A stretch of 54,999 bases of DNA from positions 1 to 54,999 of the forward strand of contig JAFOBJ010000030.1 in NCBI GenBank assembly GCA_017381865.1, written 5' to 3'. The notes below the pieces were generated by a model that was not told the DNA's origin, did no database searches, and worked only from the letters and a program-made list of their open reading frames with translations. How positions within the stretch are numbered: the first letter of the stretch is position 1; every line of letters starts with the position of its first letter. The position numbers and the translations under genes were made by a program. This DNA comes from Bacteroidales bacterium (GTDB taxonomy: Bacteria > Bacteroidota > Bacteroidia > Bacteroidales > F082). Shown in pieces: positions 16,459 through 26,078 of this stretch.

Positions 16459-17544
16459 TTATTCATTTCGTGTCTTAATATAGTTACGCCATTTTTCCAA
16501 AACTGCCACCATATCGTTTGGGAGTTCTGAATCGAAATACATTTCTTTTCCTGTCGTTGGATGCACGAAACCTAAGATTTTGGCGTGCAGGCAATGACGT
16601 GGAATTTCTCTGAAGCAGTTTTCTATAAACTGACGGTATTTCGAGAAGGTTGTACCTTTTATAATAGTGTCGCCGCCGTAGAGATAGTCGTTAAACAACG
16701 GATGTCCAATATGTTGGAAATGCACGCGTATCTGGTGTGTTCTTCCTGTCTCGAGACGACATTCGACCAAAGTGACGTAATTAAAATGTTCAAGGACTTT
16801 ATAATGTGTCACAGCCGACTTACCTTGCGAGCCGTCAGGATAAACAGCCATCGCGACTCTGTCTTTAGTGCTACGACCGATATGGCCTTCTATAGTTCCT
16901 TCTTCGTCTGCAAAGTCACCCCAGACGAGAGCTTGATAACGGCGTGTTATGCTGTGTTCAAAGAATTGTTTCGCCAAAACTGTCTGCGCTGTCTCGTTTT
17001 TAGCAATAATCATCAGACCTGTGGTGTCTTTATCGATACGATGCACGAGATAACCGAAACCGTTTTCAACTTTTTGATTTGTATTTTTAAAATGATATGC
17101 GAGAGCATTCAACAAAGTTCCGTCAAAACTACCATGACCTGGATGAACGACGAGACCTGCTTGTTTGTTGATAATGATGACATCATCATCTTCGTAAACA
17201 ACTTCCAATGGAATATTTTCCGGCGTGATGACGATTTCGCGTGGTGGAAATGAAAGAACGATTGTAACAACATCATTAGGTTTCACCTTATAATTTTGCT
17301 TTACGGAAACGCCGTTCACGAGAATACTTCCAGCTTTAGCGGCATTTTGTATTCTGTTACGCGATACGTTTTCCATGCGATTTTGCAAAAACTTATCAAT
17401 TCGCACCAACGATTGTCCAGGATCTGCAACTATACGAAAATGTTCAAAAAGTTCCGTATTTTCTTCATTATCATCGTCTTGATATTTCCCGATGAAATCT
17501 TGTTTCTTTTCTTCTTCTTTTATATCCTCAAATCTGTCCGTCAT
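16459..17544 (-). CDS. RluA-family (RluD-like) 23S rRNA pseudouridine synthase
   Basis: A 361-aa pseudouridine synthase. An acidic N-terminal extension (about 1-38) precedes an S4 RNA-binding domain at about 46-95 (VRIDKFLQNRMENVSRNRI). The RluA/RluD catalytic core carries the signature HRIDKDTTGLMIIAK with catalytic Asp 171. Other family motifs are INKQAGLVVHPGHG and ETGRTHQIRVHF. The S4 domain and length fit RluD, which modifies helix 69 of 23S rRNA, but RluC-like specificity cannot be excluded. It starts 2 nt after the stop of the upstream T9SS gene and is part of the PASTA - T9SS - rluD operon. Confidence 0.92.
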   Translation of the reverse strand: MTDRFEDIKEEEKKQDFIGKYQDDDNEENTELFEHFRIVADPGQSLVRIDKFLQNRMENVSRNRIQNAAKAGSILVNGVSVKQNYKVKPNDVVTIVLSFPPREIVITPENIPLEVVYEDDDVIIINKQAGLVVHPGHGSFDGTLLNALAYHFKNTNQKVENGFGYLVHRIDKDTTGLMIIAKNETAQTVLAKQFFEHSITRRYQALVWGDFADEEGTIEGHIGRSTKDRVAMAVYPDGSQGKSAVTHYKVLEHFNYVTLVECRLETGRTHQIRVHFQHIGHPLFNDYLYGGDTIIKGTTFSKYRQFIENCFREIPRHCLHAKILGFVHPTTGKEMYFDSELPNDMVAVLEKWRNYIKTRNE

Positions 17545-17546
17545 AA

Positions 17547-19433
17547 TTATCTGGAAATCATAAATTTTTCTGTAAATATCTTACCTTCTTCCGTCACGAC
17601 TCTTATCATATAAAGTCCATTTGGCAAGTCGCTAATATCCAATTTCACATCATTTGCAAAACATTTTTTCAAACGTCCTGTCATGTCAAATATCATTATT
17701 TCTTCACAAGATTGTGATTCTAACTCACTGATATTTATCTCATTTTTCGATGGATTAGGATAAAGTCCGAGTCTTGTTTTTTGTGTATGATTTTCTTCTT
17801 TGATATAAGTCATATCGTTACCCAAAACTGGTCGTATCATCAAAGAACCTTTCATACTGCTGTTTTCCCAGCCATAACCAACGTCATAAAAATTATATTG
17901 GCTATTATCTTTAGATGCGTCAAAACCAATATTGATGCTTTCTTTTTCGTGCTGCATTATTCCGACGTAGATTATTCCATTGACTTTCAATATCTTATCA
18001 AAAGGATAATATGCAAATTTATAAATCTCATCATCATCCCATATAGGTCTCTGATTTTCAAGACGATAAATTTCATTACCTGGTTTACCGTTATTATTAT
18101 TCCAAACAACTATATCGAAGAAATCATAATTAGCATCTTTGTGAGTTCTGTTGAAAAGAAGATAAACGCCCGACAATGTATCTGGCATTGAAATACTGAA
18201 TTGCGATGCGAAACAAGACTCTCCAGGAACCACACCGTAGCCTCTTTCTGGAATTCCGTCATCGTAAGCATAATAATTTTTAAACGACTGCAAACCGTAC
18301 AATGTATCGCCTTTTGCATTAGATGTCGCCTCATCTACGCTGATAATATTTGTGATACGATAAGTAGCGGTATCAATTTTATCATTCATATCGAAGAGGA
18401 AATTCTTGAGATGAGGGCAAGCCTGTGTTGCGTTGTCGCCATTGCAATTTTGGAAACCATTCGTTGCAAAAGGAGAAACATTACACCACTTGCTGCTATA
18501 ATCAAAGCTCCATTCTGTTGCTACATTTTCAACATGCAAAGTGTATTCAACACTCGCTCCTACCGAATCGAGATTAGCGATATACATATTATAATCTGTC
18601 ACCATCGCAACTGTAGGATTGCTGACATATTGTCTATAAGGCATTGATTGATAACGTTTTAAAAGTGACGGCATTTTCTCAGAGAATGTCACCAAAGGAA
18701 ATGTCGTGTCATCAAATGTTCTGTTTTTATTTAAATAAACAAAATCGATATTCCAATTATCAACATTACTTCTGTCGTTAGGATACATTGTTGACGGAAC
18801 ACTTCCATAGTTATAAAAAAGTATAACTATCTCATTTTCAAAATATTTATCATCAACAATAGGAATCATCACTTGTTTAAAATAATTACCTTCATTAGCT
18901 ATCAAAAACGAATCCAAGGATATGCCAGCTGCGCTCCATATATGATTCCACACAAAAACAGTATCAGTATGACAGCCTATCATAAGCACAAGAGAATCTG
19001 ATGTTTCAGGAGCGTCGCCATTACCTTGTGGCTGATAATAAAAACTAAAATAAACAGAATCTGCAGGCGTAATGCCTTTAAGACTTATCGGATTGGAAAT
19101 CAACGAATCTGCAATAAAAGGAGAGCTACTCGCATTGGAATAGACTTTTCCTGTCACATCTAAAATATCAAGTGTTGCAGCATTGTAGTTAGTTGGAAAA
19201 ACAGGGAAACCAGAATTAACAAGAACATCATTGCTTTGCCATTTGGAAACATCTGGATAGACGTCGCTTTCAGTAAAATCATCAAAGAAAGGAAGTTGAA
19301 TAGCACTACTCCTACCCCTCAAATCTTGACGTCTATCAACGGTTTTTGTTTCGTAAGAGAATCCGCTGAGATATTCCTGCGCCGAGCAATTTAATCCAAT
19401 TAAAAGTATTATTATCAATAATTTATTTCTCAT
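17547..19433 (-). CDS. Secreted protein with T9SS type A sorting domain
   Basis: A secreted protein of 628 aa. The open frame begins 20 codons earlier inside the PASTA gene (a Lys/Arg-rich stretch), but the signal peptide MRNKLLIIILLIGLNCSAQ fixes the start at 19433, 1 nt after the PASTA stop. The mature region is rich in beta structure with no recognised enzyme motif: jelly-roll-like segments (LPFFDDFTESDVYPDVSKWQ) and a GYGVVPGESCFASQFSI region. The last ~75 residues are a type A sorting domain (LGLYPNPSKNEINIS, IFDMTGRLKK, LPNGLYMIRV). It is tightly packed between PASTA and rluD-like genes (1-2 nt gaps), an unusual place for surface cargo. Confidence 0.82.
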   Translation of the reverse strand: MRNKLLIIILLIGLNCSAQEYLSGFSYETKTVDRRQDLRGRSSAIQLPFFDDFTESDVYPDVSKWQSNDVLVNSGFPVFPTNYNAATLDILDVTGKVYSNASSSPFIADSLISNPISLKGITPADSVYFSFYYQPQGNGDAPETSDSLVLMIGCHTDTVFVWNHIWSAAGISLDSFLIANEGNYFKQVMIPIVDDKYFENEIVILFYNYGSVPSTMYPNDRSNVDNWNIDFVYLNKNRTFDDTTFPLVTFSEKMPSLLKRYQSMPYRQYVSNPTVAMVTDYNMYIANLDSVGASVEYTLHVENVATEWSFDYSSKWCNVSPFATNGFQNCNGDNATQACPHLKNFLFDMNDKIDTATYRITNIISVDEATSNAKGDTLYGLQSFKNYYAYDDGIPERGYGVVPGESCFASQFSISMPDTLSGVYLLFNRTHKDANYDFFDIVVWNNNNGKPGNEIYRLENQRPIWDDDEIYKFAYYPFDKILKVNGIIYVGIMQHEKESINIGFDASKDNSQYNFYDVGYGWENSSMKGSLMIRPVLGNDMTYIKEENHTQKTRLGLYPNPSKNEINISELESQSCEEIMIFDMTGRLKKCFANDVKLDISDLPNGLYMIRVVTEEGKIFTEKFMISR

Positions 19434-19434
19434 A

Positions 19435-20499
19435 CTATTTCTTTTTCTTCTTAGCCTTTTCAGTTTCTCGTAATTCTTTTTTACTGATAGCATCTCTGTA
19501 AACAGAGTCTATATCAATCGTATCTTCTTGATATACATATTTAAAGAATGCTTTACTATAAGCAATATTCTTATCATATTCACGATTTATCGAATCATAC
19601 AAGAAGCGACGATTATTTATTATATAATCAAAACTATCTGTAACGTATTTAATTGTGTGTTCTGGAAGTTTTTTCTTTTTCATGACTGTGAGTGCAGAAT
19701 CTTTTCTAAGCAACTCTCTTTCAAACGAATTGAAATCAAAATTAGTTTCGGAACGATACCACACATCGACTTTAGAACCAAGTTTCACAAGAGTTTCAAT
19801 ATCGTAAACTGGTTTCATTTTGAACACTCTATATGTCTTATCATCATCTTCGTCCATATGATATTCTCTGCCAATGTTCAGAGAGGCTTCATGCAAAATA
19901 TTTTTAACATCTGACTTTTTAACAGCCAACAAATTTGGCAAATGCGTTCTTACATCATCTCTTCCGTAACCAACTTTCAGTTTTATTGCGCTGCCTTTCA
20001 CCAATTCTGTTCCTGGCTCAATCGTCTCATCTTTAAACATTTGCGCCACGACAGCATTCTTAGCAAAATGGTCAACAAATTCAAGTTCACTAACATTCAA
20101 TCCATTAGCTCTTAAAATAACCATTGCTTGGCGTAAAGACAAATTCTTCAAATTAGGCATAACAACCTTTTCTGGAGCTTCAGAAACCTTGACATAATAC
20201 AAGTTACGTCCTTTTTTAACATTAGAATTTGGCAATGGATCTTGTTGATATATAGAGCCTTCTGGCAAAGTTTTCGTATATACACTATCCAACATGATAA
20301 AATTAAAATCGTCAGCATATGTTTCAAGGACAGAATCACAATTTAACCCAACAAAATCAGGCACCACGATTTCTTCTCCATGACGAGTATATCCTTTCAA
20401 TGAGAAAAATGCCACTTCTATTATAATGATTACCAATGCTATAGCAATTATCAAATTTATATAAAATGCCCTTTGAGTTAAAAAATTGAAGGCTTTCAT
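19435..20499 (-). CDS. PASTA-domain membrane protein
   Basis: A 354-aa single-pass protein: short cytoplasmic N-terminus, one transmembrane helix at about 14-34 (INLIIAIALVIIIIEVAFFS), then three PASTA repeats between about 40 and 250. PASTA signs are VPDFVGLNCDSVLETY, SIYQQDPLPNSNVKKG, MPNLKNLSLRQAMVILRANG and LPNLLAVKKSDVKNIL. A charged helical tail ends in a Lys-rich stretch. There is no kinase or penicillin-binding domain, so this is the stand-alone PASTA protein typical of Bacteroidetes, probably sensing or binding peptidoglycan. It is divergent from ddl, with overlapping promoters, which ties it to wall precursor synthesis. Confidence 0.88.
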   Translation of the reverse strand: MKAFNFLTQRAFYINLIIAIALVIIIIEVAFFSLKGYTRHGEEIVVPDFVGLNCDSVLETYADDFNFIMLDSVYTKTLPEGSIYQQDPLPNSNVKKGRNLYYVKVSEAPEKVVMPNLKNLSLRQAMVILRANGLNVSELEFVDHFAKNAVVAQMFKDETIEPGTELVKGSAIKLKVGYGRDDVRTHLPNLLAVKKSDVKNILHEASLNIGREYHMDEDDDKTYRVFKMKPVYDIETLVKLGSKVDVWYRSETNFDFNSFERELLRKDSALTVMKKKKLPEHTIKYVTDSFDYIINNRRFLYDSINREYDKNIAYSKAFFKYVYQEDTIDIDSVYRDAISKKELRETEKAKKKKK

Positions 20500-20541
20500 T
20501 TATTTTTACTTTTTAATGTTTAACAATAACGACGTTTTTAT

Positions 20542-20549
20542 TATTTTTG
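20542..20549 (+). promoter_or_regulatory. -7 box (TATTTTTG) for ddl
   Basis: Exact TAnnTTTG match 45 bases before the ddl ATG. It is 6 bases from the opposite-strand box for the PASTA operon. Confidence 0.5.
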
Positions 20550-20555
20550 GTGCGA

Positions 20556-20563
20556 CAAAGATA
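20556..20563 (-). promoter_or_regulatory. -7 box (TATCTTTG) for the PASTA operon
   Basis: Exact TAnnTTTG match on the minus strand (CAAAGATA on the plus strand), 56 bases before the PASTA start. It is so close to the ddl box that the two directions probably compete. Confidence 0.55.
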
Positions 20564-20594
20564 ACGATTTTAATTTTTTTATCGAAATAATATT

Positions 20595-21566
20595 ATGAGA
20601 AAGATTGCAATTATTTGTGGAGGTTACTCCGGTGAATACGAAATTTCAATAAACAGTGCTAAAGTTGTCAAAAGACATTTAGATTCAGCAGTTTACGACT
20701 CTTATATCATCGTCATAAAAAAAGGTGAATGGTATTGTTTAACCGAAGATGAACAACATATTCCTGTCGACAAAAACGATTTCTCAATAAATATTAACGG
20801 TAATAAAATAACTTTCGATGCCGTATTCAATGCAGTTCACGGCATTCCTGGCGAAAACGGTGAGATTTTAGGATATTTTGAAATGTTAAATATTCCTTAC
20901 ACTTCATCTAATTTCACGACTTGCGCATTGACATTCAACAAAGATTTGACCAAGCATTTGGCTGCAGCTCACGGCGCAACAGTATCGCCTTCTATAACCA
21001 TCAACAAAGGTGAAGTCATTGATAAAAAAGACATTATAGAAGAATTAGGATTACCATTATTTGTAAAACCAACTTGCAATGGCTCAAGCGTTGGCGTAAG
21101 TAAAGTCAATACCGAAGAAGATTTTGACAAAGCTGTCGAAACAGCTTTCAATGCTGGCAATCAGATTATGTGCGAAAAATTTGTAAAAGGTCGCGAACTT
21201 GCTTGTAGCGTCATTGAACATAAAGGTAAAATGATGGTTTTACCTTTGACAGAAATTGTAAGTAAAAACGAATTCTTCGATTATGAAGCGAAATACACAA
21301 GCGGAAAATCTGACGAGATAACACCTGCCGCATTGGATGAATTGGAAGAAATAGAAGTAAAAGCAACATCAGCAATGCTTTACGAGAGATTCGGATGCAA
21401 AGGTTTTGCTCGTTTCGACTATATTCTCAACGAAGAAGGCTTGTTCTTCATTGAAGTCAACATCGTACCTGGAATGTCGGAAGCCAGCATCATGCCTAAA
21501 CAAGCTGCAGAAATGGGAATTCCATTAAGCCGACTCTTCGGAATGACATTGGAAAACATATTGTGA
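20595..21566 (+). CDS. ddl: D-alanine--D-alanine ligase
   Basis: A 323-aa ATP-grasp enzyme that joins two D-Ala for peptidoglycan precursors. The N-terminal GGYSGEYEISINSAK carries the Ser/Glu of the D-Ala site, NAVHGIPGENGEILGYFEML is the conserved first-domain motif, and the ATP-grasp segment has FVKPTCNGSSVGVSKV. The C-terminal metal and product site is FIEVNIVPGMSEASIMPKQA. In NIVPGM the Asn of the common NTxPGM motif is kept and Thr is replaced by Ile, a common variant. It is divergent from the PASTA gene; the next plus-strand gene (permease) starts 95 nt downstream after a repeat spacer. Confidence 0.94.
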   Translation: MRKIAIICGGYSGEYEISINSAKVVKRHLDSAVYDSYIIVIKKGEWYCLTEDEQHIPVDKNDFSININGNKITFDAVFNAVHGIPGENGEILGYFEMLNIPYTSSNFTTCALTFNKDLTKHLAAAHGATVSPSITINKGEVIDKKDIIEELGLPLFVKPTCNGSSVGVSKVNTEEDFDKAVETAFNAGNQIMCEKFVKGRELACSVIEHKGKMMVLPLTEIVSKNEFFDYEAKYTSGKSDEITPAALDELEEIEVKATSAMLYERFGCKGFARFDYILNEEGLFFIEVNIVPGMSEASIMPKQAAEMGIPLSRLFGMTLENIL

Positions 21567-21590
21567 ATTGAGTAACTGAGGAATTAGAAT

Positions 21591-21645
21591 CACTGAGCTT
21601 GTCGAAGTGCCACACTTCATAACTTCATAACTTCATAACTTTATA
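21591..21645. repeat. REP-like palindrome and 8-nt tract between ddl and the permease gene
   Basis: CACTGAGCTTGTCGAAGTG (21591-21609) is a small palindrome of a type widely dispersed in bacterial spacers. It is followed by tandem ACTTCATA octamers (three exact copies, 21614-21637) and a fourth degenerate copy. Confidence 0.75.
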
Positions 21646-21661
21646 TACTAATAGACTTTAA

Positions 21662-22777
21662 ATGAATAAAATCAAGGACTTCATAAAACCCATTGCTGGA
21701 ATTCTGGTTGTCGGCTTGTTAATATATTTCTTTTCCGACATATTTTTGTATTTCGCTATTGCCATTATTCTGTCAATGTTGGGACGTCCTTTATGTGAGT
21801 CTATCAAGAAATTCCACATCAAAAAATTTCATCTCGGTGATTCTATTTCATCAGTCTTGACAATGCTGGCATTGTTCTTAATATTTTCACTTATATTCTT
21901 GATAATAATACCTTTAGTAAATAAAGAAATTTCAATATTATCAGAAATAGACACTGACGCCATTGTAGAATATTTTGAAAAACCTCTGGAAAACATTTAT
22001 AATTTCCTCATACAATATAACATCATACGTCCTGAAGAAAACATTCTTAATATGGTGGAAAACAAATTATATTCCATCGTTAATTGGGACAATTTCAGCA
22101 GCATACTCGGAGGTGTCATTTCAAAGACAAGTTCATTGGTAATAGGAACATTTTCAACTATATTTTTGACGTTCTTCCTTTTACGCGACCCTAATATCAT
22201 ACACAACATCTTCATGGCAATCACTCCCGACAATCAGACATTGCGTATGAAAAGCATACTTCACGACTCAAGAGTTATGCTTACAAGATATATCTTCGGA
22301 TTGATTTCAGAAGTTCTTTGTATGATGATATTGATTTTCATAGGCTTATCTATATTCGACATCAAAAGCGCATTGATAATAGCAGTTATCGGCGGTCTTA
22401 TGAACATCATACCTTATCTCGGACCTTTGATGGGATGCGCCGTTGGAGTTGTGATTGGCATCATCTCAAATCTTGGTATCGGTTGCTACAATTTAATATT
22501 ACCTAACACATTAGAAATCATGGGTGTATTTATCGTAGCCAATCTTATCGACAATTTTGTTTTACAACCTACTATATATTCCAAAAGTGTATTCGCTCAC
22601 CCGATAGAAATATTTTTAGTCATATTGATGGCTGGTAATATTGGCGGTGTTGTTGGAATGATAATCGCAATACCATCATACACACTTATCAGAATTGTTG
22701 CGAAACAATTGTTAAGCGAGTTTAAATTCATCGAATTACTCACAAAGAAACTCGAAGTAAAAGAAAATAAAGATTGA
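21662..22777 (+). CDS. AI-2E/PerM family membrane transporter
   Basis: A 371-aa polytopic inner-membrane protein with about seven or eight hydrophobic helices. Early ones include IAGILVVGLLIYFFSDIFLY and SVLTMLALFLIFSLIFLIII. The soluble middle segment (about 95-155) and the conserved C-terminal core (IAVIGGLMNIIPYLGPLMG; NLIDNFVLQPTIYSKSV; HPIEIFLVILMAG) define the AI-2E/PerM (formerly UPF0118) family. Members have been described as autoinducer-2 exporters or ion antiporters, so the substrate here cannot be assigned. Its TGA stop abuts the stop of the opposite-strand LUD gene with no base between them. Confidence 0.9.
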   Translation: MNKIKDFIKPIAGILVVGLLIYFFSDIFLYFAIAIILSMLGRPLCESIKKFHIKKFHLGDSISSVLTMLALFLIFSLIFLIIIPLVNKEISILSEIDTDAIVEYFEKPLENIYNFLIQYNIIRPEENILNMVENKLYSIVNWDNFSSILGGVISKTSSLVIGTFSTIFLTFFLLRDPNIIHNIFMAITPDNQTLRMKSILHDSRVMLTRYIFGLISEVLCMMILIFIGLSIFDIKSALIIAVIGGLMNIIPYLGPLMGCAVGVVIGIISNLGIGCYNLILPNTLEIMGVFIVANLIDNFVLQPTIYSKSVFAHPIEIFLVILMAGNIGGVVGMIIAIPSYTLIRIVAKQLLSEFKFIELLTKKLEVKENKD

Positions 22778-23443
22778 TTATTCCACTAAGAAAAGAGCTA
22801 TTTGCTTGCAACCAAAGGCTCCCATTACGAGAGTGTTACCGATATCGGTGCTTCGGCTTGCGCCACTGATGATTGTCATTCCAGAAGGCTGGTTATCACC
22901 ATATTTAACTTTCATAAATGCAAAAGCATCTTTCATTTTAGCCACAAATTGAGATGGGCGTGCCAATACCAAAAGAGTGTCGGCACAAGAATATGCAGCT
23001 CTTGAACCTGCTGTGGCCTCCGATACTAAAATGCTACCTGTCTGTGCTATAAGACATTCACAATCAATTATACTGACATTTTTCTTACGTTCCAAGTTAT
23101 TATAATCATCATAAAACGTAATGTCAGTGTCTGCAAAAATTTCCTTTATCAAAGGACTTGTTGTAAGCAATGGATTCCAATTATTTTCAACAACGAATTG
23201 TTGCATAGCTTCTTTGAAATGCTCAACCTCTTCGAAATACATAAAGATGCCACCATTCCCCTTGAAGCGTTCTATAAATGTAAATTCATTGCCATCATCT
23301 TCCTTAAAAGGAACCCAAGTGTCATCTTGAAGGTTTATGTCAGAAAAATGATTCTCATCTTTCTCCAAGATGGCACTTCGAACCTTGGCAAGAATCTGCT
23401 CCTTGTTGGTACAATCTTTATTATATCCGAAAGGAAAATTCAT
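22778..23443 (-). CDS. LUD-domain (LutC/YkgG-like) protein
   Basis: A 221-aa LUD-domain protein, the family of LutC/YkgG lactate-utilisation subunits. Support comes from the central ECLIAQTGSILVSEATAGSR, the ALLVLARPSQ-like segment (TLLVLARPSQFVAKMKD) and the C-terminal ISGASRSTDIGNTLVMGAFG, the family signature. No lutA or lutB genes are nearby. The gene is instead third in an rsfS-ftsH-LUD operon (15 nt after ftsH), an arrangement repeated in Bacteroidetes. A role in lactate oxidation is therefore doubtful here, and its function in this setting is unknown. Confidence 0.87.
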   Translation of the reverse strand: MNFPFGYNKDCTNKEQILAKVRSAILEKDENHFSDINLQDDTWVPFKEDDGNEFTFIERFKGNGGIFMYFEEVEHFKEAMQQFVVENNWNPLLTTSPLIKEIFADTDITFYDDYNNLERKKNVSIIDCECLIAQTGSILVSEATAGSRAAYSCADTLLVLARPSQFVAKMKDAFAFMKVKYGDNQPSGMTIISGASRSTDIGNTLVMGAFGCKQIALFLVE

Positions 23444-23458
23444 TGCTTTTTATAATTT

Positions 23459-25510
23459 TTAATTTTGACTTTCTTCTGTGTTAATATTTTTTGTGTTTTC
23501 TTCTGACACATTGTCACTGCTGTCACTATTCTTGTCAGACTGTTGTCCGTCGTCTGTTGTCTTTTGACTTTCTTTTGGAAAATCTATTTCTTCCTTAACC
23601 CAAGGACGTTTACCAAATATCATTTCTAGGTCATCGCCGAAAACGACTTCTTTATCAATGAGTTTATTTGCGAGTTGAGTTAATCCATCTAAATTTTCGC
23701 CCAATATTCTGAGTGCTTCTTGATAAGCGCTTTCGATAAGTTTACTTACCTGCTCATCTATAATTTCCGCAGTCTTATCACTGAATGGTTTTGTCAAAGC
23801 ATAATCTTGCTGACCTGTTGAATCATAGTAACTTCTGTTACCGATTCTTTCGTCGAGGCCATAATATGCCACCATTGCTGTTGCTTGTTTAGTAACCTTT
23901 TCAAGATCGCTGAGAGCACCGGTAGAAATATGACCAAACACCAATTGTTCTGCAGCTCTACCGCCCAATGTAGCAATCATCTCGTGATACATTTGCTCTT
24001 TTGTAGTAATCTGACGTTCATTTGGCAAATACCAAGCTGCGCCGAGAGCTTTACCACGAGGAACAATTGTGACTTTTACAAGCGGATGAGCAAATTCCAA
24101 GAGCCAACTTGTCGTGGCATGTCCTGCTTCATGGAAAGCTATAACTTTTTTCTCAGAATCTGTTATGACTTTATTTTTCTTTTCCAAGCCACCTACGATA
24201 CGGTCGATTGCATCAAGGAAGTCTTGTTTTTCAATAGCGTCTTTACTACGACGTGCTGCCATAAGAGCCGCTTCGTTACATACGTTAGCGATGTCGGCAC
24301 CAGAAAATCCTGGAGTTTGTTTTGCCAAAAACTCAACACTCACATCATCAGCTAATTTAAGCTTACGCATATGAACTTCAAATATTTCCTTACGACCTAT
24401 TAAATCTGGAAGTTCTACATAAATCTGACGGTCGAAACGGCCTGCACGCATGAGAGCCTTATCAAGAATATCAGCGCGGTTTGTTGCTGCAATAACGATG
24501 ACTCCTGAATTTGTACCGAAACCATCCATCTCTGTAAGAAGTTGATTAAGAGTACTTTCTCTTTCATCATTACCGCCACTCATCGGACTCTTGCTACGAG
24601 CACGACCTATTGCGTCAATCTCATCGATAAATATGATACTTGGTGATTTTTCTTTTGCTTGCTTGAATAAATCTCTCACTCTTGAAGCACCAACACCAAC
24701 GAACATTTCAACGAAATCAGAACCAGAAATACTGAAGAATGGAACGTTAGCTTCGCCAGCAACAGACTTGGCTAACAATGTCTTACCTGTACCTGGAGGG
24801 CCTACCAACAAAACACCTTTAGGAATTTTACCACCCAGACGTGTATATTTCTTAGGATTTTTTAAGAAGTCAACAACTTCAACGACTTCTTCTTTTGCTT
24901 CTTCCAATCCAGCTACATCTTTGAATGTAACTTTCACATCAGATTCGTTATCATAAAGTTTGGCTTGTGACTTACCGATATTGAATATTTGTCCGCCACC
25001 ACCAGGACCGTTTCCTCGTCCCATCATTCTGATTATCAAAAACCAAAAACCGAATATCAACAATAGCGGGAATATCCAGGAGAAAATTTCGGAACCCCAA
25101 TTATGACGTTTCACCATATGAGGATAAACTGGATTCTCGAAACCTTCCTGGGCTTCTTCTATATCTTGTTCAAAACGCTCAACCGAACCTATACGGAGAG
25201 TATAGTTTGGCGACAAAGAAAAGGCACCTGACTTGTCGTTTGGAAAGTACTTATTCAAGCCATCTTCATTAAGATAAATCTCAGCAACTTCTCCATTGAC
25301 CAAGTCAATTTTTTCTACGTCTTTGTCACGAAGCAATGTAATCAATTTGCCTTTGTCTATTTCTTCTGCTGATTTTGTGCCGCCAAACACTGTTGAAGCG
25401 ATAAACACAACTGCTAAGATTCCATAAATCCAAAGGAAATTAAATCCTTTCTTTGGTTTGTTGTTTTTGTTGTTGTTTGAAAAATTTCCTGACGAATTAT
25501 TATTCTCCAT
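23459..25510 (-). CDS. ftsH: ATP-dependent zinc metalloprotease FtsH
   Basis: A 683-aa membrane-bound AAA protease for quality control of membrane and regulatory proteins. An Asn-rich N-terminus leads to TM1 at about 25-43, a periplasmic domain, and TM2 at about 143-161. The AAA domain has Walker A GPPGTGKT (237-244), Walker [12 protein letters not shown] and the second region of homology [20 protein letters not shown]. The zinc protease motif HEAGH lies near 461. The C-terminal tail past about residue 645 is low-complexity ([19 protein letters not shown]) and is partly encoded by the GTCTGTTGTC word seen in spacers. It sits between rsfS (29 nt) and LUD (15 nt). Confidence 0.96.
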   Translation of the reverse strand: MENNNSSGNFSNNNKNNKPKKGFNFLWIYGILAVVFIASTVFGGTKSAEEIDKGKLITLLRDKDVEKIDLVNGEVAEIYLNEDGLNKYFPNDKSGAFSLSPNYTLRIGSVERFEQDIEEAQEGFENPVYPHMVKRHNWGSEIFSWIFPLLLIFGFWFLIIRMMGRGNGPGGGGQIFNIGKSQAKLYDNESDVKVTFKDVAGLEEAKEEVVEVVDFLKNPKKYTRLGGKIPKGVLLVGPPGTGKTLLAKSVAGEANVPFFSISGSDFVEMFVGVGASRVRDLFKQAKEKSPSIIFIDEIDAIGRARSKSPMSGGNDERESTLNQLLTEMDGFGTNSGVIVIAATNRADILDKALMRAGRFDRQIYVELPDLIGRKEIFEVHMRKLKLADDVSVEFLAKQTPGFSGADIANVCNEAALMAARRSKDAIEKQDFLDAIDRIVGGLEKKNKVITDSEKKVIAFHEAGHATTSWLLEFAHPLVKVTIVPRGKALGAAWYLPNERQITTKEQMYHEMIATLGGRAAEQLVFGHISTGALSDLEKVTKQATAMVAYYGLDERIGNRSYYDSTGQQDYALTKPFSDKTAEIIDEQVSKLIESAYQEALRILGENLDGLTQLANKLIDKEVVFGDDLEMIFGKRPWVKEEIDFPKESQKTTDDGQQSDKNSDSSDNVSEENTKNINTEESQN

Positions 25511-25539
25511 TGAATTAGTTGTTTTTAAATGCGTTAAAA

Positions 25540-25911
25540 TTAATCTTCGTATGAAGTCCTTTCAGCGTCAGCCCATAAAGCTTCTAATTTATAGAACTCA
25601 CGTTTTGGCTCCAAGAAGACATGAACTACTACGTCGATGTAGTCTATCAAAATCCATTCCGCATTTTCAAAACCTTCGTAATGATAAGGCTTCACTTGAT
25701 GATTGTCGCGAAGATCATCAAGAATTTTATCAGCGATAGCTGAAACCTGTGTCTTTGATTGTGCATGGCAGATGACGAAATAATCTGTCACTGATGAATA
25801 TATGTCTCTTAAATCTAATGAAACAACGTCTTTTGCTTTAAGTTCTTGCATAGCTTCAACAACAGCTGCTACTACATTTTCAGGATTCTCTGACTCGTGT
25901 CTTACTCTCAT
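25540..25911 (-). CDS. rsfS: Ribosome silencing factor RsfS
   Basis: A RsfS/YbeB/Iojap family protein (123 aa from the chosen start) that binds ribosomal protein L14 and blocks subunit joining in starved cells. Family motifs are KAKDVVSLDLRDIYSSVTDY, FVICHAQSKTQVSAIADKI, YHYEGFENAEWILIDYIDVV and VHVFLEPKREFYKLEALWAD. The open frame extends 9 codons upstream, but the ATG at 25911 follows a -7 box at 25936-25943 and fits family length. It is the first gene of the rsfS-ftsH-LUD operon. Confidence 0.92.
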   Translation of the reverse strand: MRVRHESENPENVVAAVVEAMQELKAKDVVSLDLRDIYSSVTDYFVICHAQSKTQVSAIADKILDDLRDNHQVKPYHYEGFENAEWILIDYIDVVVHVFLEPKREFYKLEALWADAERTSYED

Positions 25912-25935
25912 GATTCTTAATAAATTTAATTTGTG

Positions 25936-25943
25936 CAAAGATA
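25936..25943 (-). promoter_or_regulatory. -7 box (TATCTTTG) of the rsfS-ftsH-LUD operon
   Basis: Exact TAnnTTTG match on the minus strand, 24 bases before the chosen rsfS ATG. It would place transcription start just before that ATG. Confidence 0.6.
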
Positions 25944-25950
25944 ATAAAAA

Positions 25951-26070
25951 GACTAAAGTCTAAAGTCTAATGACAAAAGTTTTTTTTAGCTTTGAGCAAT
26001 GAGCTTTGAGCAATGATATAAACTACTTTAAACTTTCAACAACTCTAAACTATACACTATAAACTTTCAA
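25951..26070. repeat. Word tracts in the rsfS-birA divergent spacer
   Basis: GACTAAAGTCTAAAGTCTAA (period 7) is followed by two copies of AGCTTTGAGCAATG (period 14, a doubled heptamer), then a degenerate TAAACTTTCAAC tract. It resembles tracts at 6963, 28393 and 43402. Confidence 0.75.
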
Positions 26071-26078
26071 CTTTTTCT

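Noticed and set aside
22778-23443. LUD gene as part of a lactate oxidation (lutABC) operon
   Set aside because: No lutA or lutB homologue is near; the gene belongs to the rsfS-ftsH operon instead.
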